Source: a virus. Taken from it: 25,772 nucleotides of DNA. The position numbers and the translations under genes were made by a program. Below, one piece after another: positions 12,869 through 19,592 of the stretch. The notes under the pieces were generated by a model. That model had not been told where the DNA came from. It saw only the letters and a program-made list of their open reading frames with translations, and did no database searches. The DNA is taken from the IMG/VR virus record IMGVR_UViG_3300046012_000364, positions 1 to 25,772 of that record; one strand, 5' to 3'. Within the stretch, counting starts at the first letter, position 1; each line of letters starts with the position of its first letter.

Positions 12869-13095
12869 GTCCCACGTTCTGTCCCATCTCTGTCCCACGC
12901 GAGTCGGGGAGCGAGAGACACCCCGTCTGACGTGCGGAAACAGTGAACAGAACTAGAAGCCCCCAGTCCCACGAGATAAGCGCTCAAAACCGGGCGGATC
13001 GTCGTTCCTAAGCGTGTCAAAGTGTCTCACGTCGTCTCACTGCTACTCAACTCGTCCCACGTTTCCGCGTGTCTCGTCCCATGCTCGATCCCACG
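12869..13095. repeat. Array of GTCYCAY motifs in integrase leader
   Basis: Copies start at 12869, 12881, 12892, 12966, 13024, 13034, 13054 and 13076, with a variant at 13088. Most neighbouring copies lie 10-12 or 20-22 bp apart, so they face the same side of the helix. The consensus is GTCCCACG or GTCTCACG. TGTCTCACGT at 13023-13032 is the exact complement of 9492-9501 in the divergent control region. Arm sites for the integrase or operators for a repressor both fit. Confidence 0.7.
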
Positions 13096-13140
13096 ACGAC
13101 GGACGGAGATCGAGGGGTCCAGAGATCGCGATTCGACCCG

Positions 13141-13188
13141 CTTGACACCTGTAAAGGGGTCGACGTCCTCTGCGCGACTAGTGTCAAG
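13141..13188. repeat. Inverted repeat CTTGACAC / GTGTCAAG
   Basis: The two perfect 8-base arms (13141-13148 and 13181-13188) lie 32 bp apart, just upstream of the ATG at 13192. The right arm overlaps TAGTGT (13179-13184), a TANNNT -10 placed exactly seven bases before the ATG, as in leaderless actinobacterial mRNAs. An operator on this promoter is possible. Confidence 0.5.
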
Positions 13189-13191
13189 CGC

Positions 13192-13386
13192 ATGTCTCAA
13201 TCCGCCGAGAATGACGCGCCCCGCAAGCCCACCGTCGAGGAAGCCGAGGCCATCCTGACGCTGGTCCGAGGTGGGTGGCTGCGGTTGCAGTTGACGCTGG
13301 ATGACAGCGTCAGTCCGCCCGGATCGGGGGACGTCAGTCCTTCCGACGTCGACGACGTCCCGCGTGCGGGGGACGATGCATCGTGA
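13192..13386 (+). CDS. Small orphan protein with PPGSGDV segment
   Basis: This encodes 64 residues from ATG at 13192. No ribosome site is visible, but the -10-like TAGTGT seven bases upstream suggests a leaderless message. A helix (TVEEAEAILTLVRGGWLRLQ) is followed by a disordered acidic tail containing SPPGSGDVSPSD. Three of six alanine codons are GCC, unlike the phage genes. The segment after the repeat returns to phage-like composition. Its last 53 bases overlap the convergent holin-like gene. No family was recognised; it shares only the PPGSGDV portion with the gene at 11240-11446. Confidence 0.55.
   Translation: MSQSAENDAPRKPTVEEAEAILTLVRGGWLRLQLTLDDSVSPPGSGDVSPSDVDDVPRAGDDAS
13307..13334 (+). 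repeat. 28-nt near-perfect direct repeat, copy 2
   Basis: This matches 11394-11421 except at 13313. Its last base is the final base of the convergent holin-like gene's stop codon. It encodes PPGSGDV in the frame of the gene at 13192. Recombination between the copies would remove the integrase region and leave an in-frame chimera of the two small genes. Confidence 0.85.
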
Positions 13387-13492
13387 CGTGGATCGTGTAG
13401 CCGCGCACGAGAGCGACGATCACGACGACAGCGACGGGGACTGTCGCGACGAGCGCGATCGCTGCGATCGAGAGCGCCTGATCGGACGACAT
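13334..13492 (-). CDS. Holin-like single-pass membrane protein
   Basis: This encodes 52 residues from ATG at 13492. The upstream stop at 13494-13496 is one base away. A short polar N-terminus (MSSDQALS) is followed by a hydrophobic stretch of about 24 residues (IAAIALVATVPVAVVVIVAL) and a strongly basic tail (PPHAGRRRRRRKD type). Size, topology and position as last gene of the late operon, after the M23 lysin and the EEP-type gene, fit a one-segment phage holin. There is no sequence family signature, so a spanin- or accessory-type membrane protein remains possible. Confidence 0.6.
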   Translation of the reverse strand: MSSDQALSIAAIALVATVPVAVVVIVALVRGYTIHVTMHRPPHAGRRRRRKD

Positions 13493-13493
13493 G

Positions 13494-14255
13494 TCACTTC
13501 CAGACGATGATCTCGCCGAAGGGACGATGATCGGAGGAGTCGTCGTCCTGTAGGAGCGCGGTGTCCTTGAACGATCCGTCTGTCCAGGTCGCGTCGATCA
13601 GACGATCTCCGTGTGTCCCATCCTTCGGGGCGTTGTTCGCTGTCCACGTCCCCCGGAAGTTGTCCGGATCGTTCGCGATCCGTCCGTCGACTTCGCTGCG
13701 CCACTCCCCCATCCGGAGATTGACGTTCCAGTCTGCGACGTGCATTGAGAGGTTCGTGTCGAACTTGTCGCGCTGCGACTTGCGAGTCTCCCGCCAGTCG
13801 TCGACAGCAGACTTCCACGTCCGGACACGATCCGCGTCCGTCTGCGCTTGTGAGAAGTGATCGCCGTCCTGGACTGACGACGGCAGATGAGCGACGGAGA
13901 TCCAGAGTCGTCGTCCGGAGACGTGATCGAGGACAGCAGTCGCGCAGATGATCTGCTTCGTGTGTCCGTTCCCGTCGACGAACGTCTCCGTCCCGAGTCT
14001 GTTCGTGTGACAGTCCACGGAGTCAAACTCCTGTTTGTCCCAGACGACAGCGCAGTCCGTCTCCCCGTGCGGCGCGTACGTCCCCCAACCGTCTGTCCGG
14101 AGCGCGTCCGCGCGTTCCTTGGACTGGACTTCCGTGAAGGTGAGGACGTTCGCGTCCTTCGACGAGTTCGTCGCGCGCTTCACTTGCTCCGCGAGCGACG
14201 CCGGGGATCGATCGACCTTGGAGGAGGAGTGTCCGTGTCGGATGTTCTCACTCAT
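13494..14255 (-). CDS. Endonuclease/exonuclease/phosphatase (EEP) family protein
   Basis: This encodes 253 residues from ATG at 14255; the previous stop and the ribosome site fuse as TAGGAG. The EEP motifs appear in order: FTEVQ (Glu42), SVAHLPSS (His123), HVADWNVN (Asp175 and Asn177) and SSDHRP (Asp242 and His243). These build the metal-dependent phosphodiesterase site of the DNase I-like superfamily. Actinophages often carry such genes next to lysis or tail genes, and the substrate is not known to me. It lacks a signal peptide. It may degrade DNA or another phosphodiester during infection or lysis, or be a virion-associated protein. Confidence 0.8.
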   Translation of the reverse strand: MSENIRHGHSSSKVDRSPASLAEQVKRATNSSKDANVLTFTEVQSKERADALRTDGWGTYAPHGETDCAVVWDKQEFDSVDCHTNRLGTETFVDGNGHTKQIICATAVLDHVSGRRLWISVAHLPSSVQDGDHFSQAQTDADRVRTWKSAVDDWRETRKSQRDKFDTNLSMHVADWNVNLRMGEWRSEVDGRIANDPDNFRGTWTANNAPKDGTHGDRLIDATWTDGSFKDTALLQDDDSSDHRPFGEIIVWK

Positions 14256-14265
14256 GTCGGATCTC

Positions 14266-15093
14266 CTAGGGACGGAAGATCAGGAGCGCGATGCTCGCGC
14301 GTGACAGCGTCGCGTCGTGTCCCGTGACGCGGACGCGAGCTCGGAGTCGTCGATCCTTGGAGACGCTCCCGTTCCGCGTGTCGACACAGTGATCCAGAGC
14401 GCCGTGCGACGCTGTCGGGGACGTCTCCTCTGCTCCCCCGTCTGCGAACTCGACGAAGGACGTTTGGACTGTCGCTCCGTTCCGATCGGAGACGTCGACA
14501 CAGAGCGTCGCGGAGTAGCGACAGCCGTCGATCTTGATCCCTGGTCCGTCGAACACGTCCCCGGACGCTTCCCATTCGATCGGGTACCACTCCCCGTCGC
14601 GGAGCGTCGTGTCCTTCGTCCTCTTCGCGTGCGCGTACTCCGGCATGTCGTCGTCTCCTGTGTCCTCTGCTGCGTAGTTGATCGAGGGAGCGGGATCGCG
14701 GACGACGGAGCAGGACCATCCGCCGTACTCCGTCGCGTGTCTCTCAAAGTGGAGGTGCGGTCCCGTGACGTTGCCCTCTTCTCCGACTGTCCCGATCTGC
14801 TGTCCCGCGTCGACGTGCGCTCCGTTCCCGACGCTCCGCGTCGGCATATGCGCGTAGAAGTCGCGCGTCCCGTCTCCGCAGACGACGTCGATCTGGTGAC
14901 TCCCGAACGCGCTCCCGTGCGAGGAGTAGACGACTTTCCCCGGACGCGCTGCGACGACGCGCGTCCCTGTCGGAGCAGCGAAGTCCGCTCCGGTGTGGAT
15001 CCCGTTCCCGGACGCGTCGCGATCGCACGACCAGTAGGGACCGCGTCTCCCGTACGGAGTCGTCACGTTGTAGCCGGGGACTGGACTAGTCAT
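14266..15093 (-). CDS. M23 (LytM-type) peptidase, endolysin or tail lysin
   Basis: This encodes 275 residues from ATG at 15093, overlapping the previous gene by 8 bases. The zinc peptidase domain spans about 1-135 with HTGADFAAP (His33 and Asp37), FYAHM (His82) and GPHLHFE (His113 and His115), a complete M23 active site that cuts peptide cross-links in the cell wall. From about residue 150 a second domain begins MPEYAHAKR and reads as a beta-sandwich with paired Cys. It resembles phage tail or adhesin modules more than known wall-binding repeats. There is no signal peptide. Its position after tail genes and before the holin-like gene fits an endolysin; a tail-tip lysin is the alternative. Confidence 0.85.
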   Translation of the reverse strand: MTSPVPGYNVTTPYGRRGPYWSCDRDASGNGIHTGADFAAPTGTRVVAARPGKVVYSSHGSAFGSHQIDVVCGDGTRDFYAHMPTRSVGNGAHVDAGQQIGTVGEEGNVTGPHLHFERHATEYGGWSCSVVRDPAPSINYAAEDTGDDDMPEYAHAKRTKDTTLRDGEWYPIEWEASGDVFDGPGIKIDGCRYSATLCVDVSDRNGATVQTSFVEFADGGAEETSPTASHGALDHCVDTRNGSVSKDRRLRARVRVTGHDATLSRASIALLIFRP

Positions 15094-15262
15094 GAGAGCG
15101 GACGACGACGTCGTCGATCCTCTGCGAGCACGCTCCGCAGACGTACGCAGCGACGTCCTCGGGGACGTCGAGCGTGATCGGGATCCCGACGTTCACGCAT
15201 CCTTGCGTGGCGCAGACGACTGTCGCGGAGACGATCGTCGGCTCGACTGCTTCACTGGACAT
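15086..15262 (-). CDS. Small zinc-ribbon protein
   Basis: This encodes 58 residues. The start is ATG at 15262, with GGAAGAGAG upstream; a longer in-frame opening further upstream has no ribosome site. The pattern VVCATQGC (C-x4-C), about 20 residues, then YVCGACSQR (C-x2-C) is a compact zinc ribbon seen in small actinophage proteins between tail and lysis genes. The function is unknown. It overlaps the lysin gene start. Confidence 0.7.
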   Translation of the reverse strand: MSSEAVEPTIVSATVVCATQGCVNVGIPITLDVPEDVAAYVCGACSQRIDDVVVRSHD

Positions 15263-15276
15263 GACTTGCTCTCTTC

Positions 15277-15639
15277 CTAGACGACGGGGGACACGGGACC
15301 GACCGCGACCCAGGTGACGTCGAACACTGCTGTCCCCGACGATCGAGCACCCCAGACGACGCACCCCGCAGCCGTGCGTCCTGTCACGGATCCGAACACC
15401 TGGTGCGGGTTGTTCGTGACGGGCGTCGCGACTACGACAGGGATCGTGGAGTACGCGACGGGGAATGTCACGGCGACCGAGAGGGGCGCGTTCACTGCGA
15501 CGATCGGGATCGTCGCGCTCCCCGCCTGGATCATGTTGTCCACGGACTGCGCGAGTTTCCGGATCATGTCGTCGCCGTCCATAACGCGATCCGTCCCGAG
15601 CGGATAGGGAAGGCTCTTCCCAGCAGTAGCAGCAGGCAT
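15277..15639 (-). CDS. Minor tail or fiber-type beta protein
   Basis: This encodes 120 residues from ATG at 15639, with GAGGAG following the previous stop (TAAGAGGAG). A helical N-terminus (MIRKLAQSVDNMI) is followed by a beta-rich domain with SVAVTFPVAYSTIPVVVATP, then VFGSVTGRTAAGCVVW and DVTWVAVGP. The F-P-x-A/F...I-P-x-V-V and final W-x-A-V/I-G pattern resembles H-type-lectin-like folds found at phage tail tips. It may contribute to receptor or sugar binding, and is the only clear candidate for a host-range protein in the window. Confidence 0.6.
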   Translation of the reverse strand: MPAATAGKSLPYPLGTDRVMDGDDMIRKLAQSVDNMIQAGSATIPIVAVNAPLSVAVTFPVAYSTIPVVVATPVTNNPHQVFGSVTGRTAAGCVVWGARSSGTAVFDVTWVAVGPVSPVV

Positions 15640-15652
15640 GTCGTCTCTCCTC

Positions 15653-16927
15653 TTAGGCGTACGTGTCCCAGGTGATCGCGGGAGGGATCAGATCCCATCG
15701 CGTCGTAGCAGGGACGTCGTCCCATCGCCCCGCGCTCGGAATCGGTCCAAAGCAGGTCGCGTCGTCCCAGGTCGTCGATCCCATCGCGTCCCAGACTTGA
15801 TCGACTCGGACGTCGTTCCATCGCGGAGCGGGAGACGTGCGGCAGTAGCCGGACACGGTCAGAGTCATGTCGTGGATCCCCCATGCGAGCGTCTCGCTCC
15901 ATCCTTCGACCCATAGGGACGTCGACGTCGGAGCAGTCCCGACAGAGGGAAGTCCTGTGAGCTCGACGAGATCATGGATCTCTAGTCCGAGGAGGATCGT
16001 CGTGTCTGCTTGGGAGAGTCCGTCGACGTCGACGGGGAGATCGGACATGATCCACACGGGCTCCCTGTTGCGGACCAGGAGCATCTGTCCGAGCGCTTCC
16101 GCGTCCGCGAGCGCTGCGAGTTGCGTCGTCGTGGACAGTCCGAAGCGTCCGAACTTCGCGATCGAGTCGTCCCTCTTCGCGAGATAGCGCGGCTGCTCCC
16201 CTCCGTCCGGAGTCGCTCCGTAGCCGATCGAGACGTCGTTCACGAGCCCCGCTGTCGTCCGCGTCCACGTCGGGGTCACGAGCACGTCGCACGCGTCGAG
16301 CGTGAGCGACGGAGTCGTCCCCCGACGATGGGACGCGTCTGCGTATCGGATCTCCCCTGCGCGCGTGTCCCAGAGGACCCCACGCGCGTCCTGCGCCGTC
16401 TCCTGCGCGACGTCTAGAGCAGGCTGGGAGTCCACGTCCCGCGCGAGGATCTGCACCGTCCCAGGATCGGAGAACAGAGGATCGAGCACGATCCCGGCTG
16501 CCGACATGATCTGCGCGACGCGTGCTCCGTCGAGTTGCTGGATCCAGGGAGCGTCTCCGACGACTCGACGTCCGAGTTCTGCGAGGACAGACGTCGCGAC
16601 GATCGTCATCTCGACGCGATCGGGAGTGTCCTGTCCTGCGTCCTGCCACTGCTGTCCGAGATCTGTGATCCGTCCGACGAAGCGCGTCGACGTGAGCGAC
16701 GCATAGGACGTCGTCACTGTCACGATCGAGCCGATCTCGACAGCGGACGGGAGAGCGTCCTCCGACGTGTCGAACGACAGATCGAGGGAGCACGACGACG
16801 CCTCCGGCTGGGAGTCTGTGTCGTCGCGTCCATGATGGATCGAGACAGCGTCGACGAGACAGGACACGTCGACGGGAGCAGATCCCGCGACGGGCGTCCT
16901 CACTGTGACAGCGTGTCTCCCGATCAT
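15653..16927 (-). CDS. Minor tail (baseplate hub-like) protein
   Basis: This encodes 424 residues from ATG at 16927, ATGA-coupled to the tape measure. Its position straight after the tape measure is that of distal-tail and tail-hub proteins. The first 330 residues alternate beta strands and helices; segments such as TSTRFVGRITDLGQ and AQIMSAAGIVLD fit a phage hub (gp27-like) protein. The last 60 residues are unusual: six W-(D/N) units (WND, WDAM, WDDA, WDDV, WDLI, WDTY) separated by Pro/Thr-rich spacers. These may form a repeated tip or binding motif. No separate distal-tail protein gene is visible. Confidence 0.75.
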   Translation of the reverse strand: MIGRHAVTVRTPVAGSAPVDVSCLVDAVSIHHGRDDTDSQPEASSCSLDLSFDTSEDALPSAVEIGSIVTVTTSYASLTSTRFVGRITDLGQQWQDAGQDTPDRVEMTIVATSVLAELGRRVVGDAPWIQQLDGARVAQIMSAAGIVLDPLFSDPGTVQILARDVDSQPALDVAQETAQDARGVLWDTRAGEIRYADASHRRGTTPSLTLDACDVLVTPTWTRTTAGLVNDVSIGYGATPDGGEQPRYLAKRDDSIAKFGRFGLSTTTQLAALADAEALGQMLLVRNREPVWIMSDLPVDVDGLSQADTTILLGLEIHDLVELTGLPSVGTAPTSTSLWVEGWSETLAWGIHDMTLTVSGYCRTSPAPRWNDVRVDQVWDAMGSTTWDDATCFGPIPSAGRWDDVPATTRWDLIPPAITWDTYA

Positions 16928-18771
16928 GCGACACGTCTCCCGACTCGTCGCTCGTGTCCGGACAGGATCGCTCCGATACGTCGCGCGACTGCTTCGGGAT
17001 CAAGCGCGCCGTTGATAACGATCGTGATCCCGCTCCCCGCAGACGACGTCGTCGCGCGGGCTCGCATCCCGCGTCCGAGCGCGGGAGCAGCGACGTAGCC
17101 GCGTCCGGACGCAGCAGGAGACGGAGCAGACAGGGAGAGGGGATTGCCGGGGATCTTGCTTAGGAACGACGGAGGAGACGGGAACTTGATCCGTCCGATC
17201 CAGCCGATCAGCCCTTGGACAGCGGAGACGACACGATCGATCGCAGCCTTCACAGAGTCGAGCGGTCCCTTGATCGCGTTCATAGCAGCGGACGCGACGG
17301 ACTGTGCTCCGCGCCATGCTGCGGACCATCCTGCTTTGAGCGCGTCCGCGACTTCGGAGACGACGCGACGGATCGCGTCGATCGCGGAGCGGATGATCTG
17401 CATCTGTGTCCGCGCGACCTGCGAGACGACACGCCACGCGTCCCCGAACTTGTCGCGGACGAACGTCGCGACAGCGGACACGACTGCTCGCAGGATGGAG
17501 AACACTGCGCGGATGACAGTGACGTACGCGCGGACGTATGCGGACGCAAGCTTGAACGCGACAGAGAAGGCGGCGGCGATGATCTTCCCGACGATCTTCG
17601 CTGCGGACGCCACTGCTCGGAACGCTGCGTCGACGATCTTCCGGAACGTCGCGCTCCGTTTGTACGCGAGGTAGAGCGCAGCAGCCACGGCGATGATCAG
17701 GACGATGATCAGTCCTATCGGGGAGCCGACGAATGCTGCGTTGAGGAGTCGCGTCGCGATCGCCCACGCCTTCGACGCGACGGCTGCGATCTTCTGCGCT
17801 GCGGCGAGCGCGTAGACCTGGATCCGCGTCGAGATGAGCGCGCTTTCGTTCAACTTCGTCAGAGCAGTGTTCACTGCGACGACTGCGTTGGAGATCGTCA
17901 TCGCGGCATTGATCGCGAGGACAGCGACAGCGAGTCCGCCGACTACTCCCGCGAGGATCTGGACAGTCGTCGTGTTCTTCTCCGCGAACGTCGCGAACTT
18001 GCCGAGCAGCGCAGCACCCTTCGCGACGACGGGGAGGAGCGCAGTCCCTAGCGACGCCTTCGCGTTCTCCATCTGCGCCGCCATTGTCTGCGAACGTCCA
18101 GCGACGGAGTCCGCCTCCCGCGCGTACTGTCCAGCGGCCTTCGCGCTCTTCTTGTAGACCTGTTCAAGGATGATCGCCTTCTTCGCGGCGTCGAGTTGCT
18201 TCCCTGTGAGTTTGTCCTGTCCTTTCGCTGCGAGCTCCGCATTGACGGCTGTCATGTTCAGGGAGACGCCGTACTTCTCCAACGGATCGAACTCGCTGCG
18301 CGAGACGGCTGCGTTGATCGCGTCGACAGCGTCCGCAGTCGTCCCTCCGTAGAGCGCGGACAGATCCGCTCCGCGTTGCATGACCTTCCCCGACTCCGTA
18401 ACGGAGTCCTTCACGGAGAGTCCTGCGTTCTGTAGCGCTGTCCCGACGAGCGCCGCGTAGTTCTGATACTGCGACGCGGACAGTCCCATCGTCGTCGCAG
18501 CAGACTGGCTCGCTTGCTTGACTGCTCCCGCTTGCTTCCCGAAGACCGCCTCGACTGCTCCCTCTGCCTGTTGCAGATCGGACGCGCTCTTGACTGCTGC
18601 GGCTCCGAGCGCTCCGATCCCTGCGACGACTGCTGCGGCGGGGAGCGCAGCCTTCCGCATCGCTCCCGCGAACTTGCTCGTCGACTTCGCGCTCTTGTCC
18701 AGACCTGCGGCGGCTGCTGTCGCGTCGGCGACGACCTTGATCCGGAGGATCGCTTCCGATCCACTAGCCAC
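16924..18771 (-). CDS. Tail tape measure protein
   Basis: This encodes 615 residues from GTG at 18771, with GGAGG upstream. It is a long Ala/Lys-rich helical protein, with hydrophobic segments at about 40-60, 270-300 (VQILAGVVGGLAVAVLAINA) and 351-370 (PIGLIIVLIIAVAAAL), typical of tape measures that enter the host membrane. The C-terminal part has helical repeats and a Gly/Pro-rich end. Length scales with tail length. At roughly 1.5 angstrom per residue, 615 residues implies a short tail of about 90 nm. It follows the frameshifted chaperones as usual. No lysozyme or peptidase domain is visible. Confidence 0.92.
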   Translation of the reverse strand: MASGSEAILRIKVVADATAAAAGLDKSAKSTSKFAGAMRKAALPAAAVVAGIGALGAAAVKSASDLQQAEGAVEAVFGKQAGAVKQASQSAATTMGLSASQYQNYAALVGTALQNAGLSVKDSVTESGKVMQRGADLSALYGGTTADAVDAINAAVSRSEFDPLEKYGVSLNMTAVNAELAAKGQDKLTGKQLDAAKKAIILEQVYKKSAKAAGQYAREADSVAGRSQTMAAQMENAKASLGTALLPVVAKGAALLGKFATFAEKNTTTVQILAGVVGGLAVAVLAINAAMTISNAVVAVNTALTKLNESALISTRIQVYALAAAQKIAAVASKAWAIATRLLNAAFVGSPIGLIIVLIIAVAAALYLAYKRSATFRKIVDAAFRAVASAAKIVGKIIAAAFSVAFKLASAYVRAYVTVIRAVFSILRAVVSAVATFVRDKFGDAWRVVSQVARTQMQIIRSAIDAIRRVVSEVADALKAGWSAAWRGAQSVASAAMNAIKGPLDSVKAAIDRVVSAVQGLIGWIGRIKFPSPPSFLSKIPGNPLSLSAPSPAASGRGYVAAPALGRGMRARATTSSAGSGITIVINGALDPEAVARRIGAILSGHERRVGRRVA

Positions 18772-18789
18772 GGCGCGTCCTCCTCTCTC

Positions 18790-19220
18790 CTACTTCGCTG
18801 CTTCCGCGATCTGCGCTAGGACGTCCAGCGCTGTCGCGAGCGTCCTGTCGTCCTCCTCCCACCAGTCGCGCGGAGCGGTCCGAGTCGCGATCGCGATCTC
18901 GACGATCAGCCGGGATCGAGTCCCGGCTCCGTAGGGGTTCCCTCTTCGTCGTCGTCGTCCTCTAGCGACTCGACTTCCAGGACGTCGCTCTCCCAGGACT
19001 CGAAACGCAGATCGGACGGGATCGCTCCCGTCCGTCGAGCAGCAGCCCAGGACGTGAACGTGAGCCAGAGGAACGGAGCCTCTGTCGGAGGAGGCCACTT
19101 GTGCTTGTAGCGCGTCCGATCCCAGAGCACGAGATCCGCGTTCGTGGACTGGATCTCTAGATCGTCGAGTCCTTCGCGAACGACGCGGAGTCGTGGAGTG
19201 TGGAGTCGGATCTCCCCCAT
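18790..19220 (-). CDS. Tail assembly chaperone, -1 frameshift product
   Basis: This is the long chaperone, made if ribosomes slip back one base before the stop at 18906. A candidate slip site is GGGAACC at 18942-18936 (minus strand). After the slip the frame reads GNPYGAGTRSRLIVEIAIAT, then PRDWWEEDDRTLATALDVLA and QIAEAAK. That W-x-x-D-D-x-T-L-x-T-x-L-D-x-L tail is the hallmark of the second chaperone half in siphoviruses. The joined protein has about 143 residues. The frame is open on both sides of the site, so the exact point is not fixed. Confidence 0.75.
18906..19220 (-). CDS. Tail assembly chaperone (short form)
   Basis: This encodes 104 residues from ATG at 19220, four bases after the previous stop, with GGGAG upstream. 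The N-terminus is beta-rich (GEIRLHTPRLRVVREG), the middle has WPPPTEAPFLWLTFTSW, and the end is a very acidic, Pro-containing tail. It sits between tail tube-type genes and the tape measure, exactly where the lambda G-type protein lies. The order and the downstream W-rich frame make the assignment. It helps the tape measure fold before tube polymerisation and is absent from virions. Confidence 0.85.
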   Translation of the reverse strand: MGEIRLHTPRLRVVREGLDDLEIQSTNADLVLWDRTRYKHKWPPPTEAPFLWLTFTSWAAARRTGAIPSDLRFESWESDVLEVESLEDDDDEEGTPTEPGLDPG

Positions 19221-19223
19221 GAG

Positions 19224-19592
19224 TCATGCTCCCTTCACGCCAGCGAGGACGACGTCGACGCGCTTCTCGTAGTTCGACAGGATCAGTCGTCCGTTGTCCC
19301 AGACGACGGACGCTAGGAACGGCTGCGAACGCTGGTGGTAGCGCGCGTAGCCCCAGTGGGTGCGATTCGCGTACGCGAGCGACGACGTCGCTTCCGCGTC
19401 CGTCGCGGACGCAGACGAGCGGATCGAGCTCGACAGTCGTCCCGTCCGTACGGGAGCGTCCGAGCGTCCACGTCCCGCGACGAAACGCGCTGTCGCGTCT
19501 CCGGGATCGGACATGTCGCGGACGCGTCCCGCTGCGACGTGGAGTGTCGCAGCGAGGCGCGTGTCGCCTTCGACTCGGAGCGCGTCGCTCAT
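19224..19592 (-). CDS. Tail-completion / HK97 gp10-like protein
   Basis: This encodes 122 residues from ATG at 19592, ATGA-coupled to the tail tube gene. An N-terminal helix (TRLAATLHVAAGRVRDM) is followed by RTGRLSSSIR and ATSSLAYANRTHWGYARYH, then SQPFLASVV and a C-terminal helix. The V-R-T-G-x-L-x-x-S-I, then Y-A-x-x-x-x-x-G, then P-F-L order is that of HK97 gp10-type neck/tail proteins. Such genes normally precede the tail tube gene; here it follows it, a small rearrangement. It may join the head-tail interface. Confidence 0.7.
   Translation of the reverse strand: MSDALRVEGDTRLAATLHVAAGRVRDMSDPGDATARFVAGRGRSDAPVRTGRLSSSIRSSASATDAEATSSLAYANRTHWGYARYHQRSQPFLASVVWDNGRLILSNYEKRVDVVLAGVKGA

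Larger units (their letters stand above)
12809..13191. promoter_or_regulatory. Integrase leader and probable attP region
   Basis: These 383 bp hold no convincing gene. The region carries eight GTCYCAY motifs plus one variant, an 11-mer CTGTTCACTGT on the minus strand (12940-12950), and three copies of GTGTCAA or its complement (13014, 13142 and 13181). There is also a relatively AT-rich patch around 12935-13020. attP of tyrosine-integrase phages normally lies next to int with arm sites around it, so attP is expected here. The core could not be identified without a host sequence. Confidence 0.6.

Noticed and set aside
12809-12898. Longer integrase starting at GTG 12898 (30 extra residues with WDRTW repeats)
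   Set aside because: The extra residues are a translation of the GTCCCACG DNA repeats, and the ATG at 12808 has a ribosome site and a normal integrase N-terminus.
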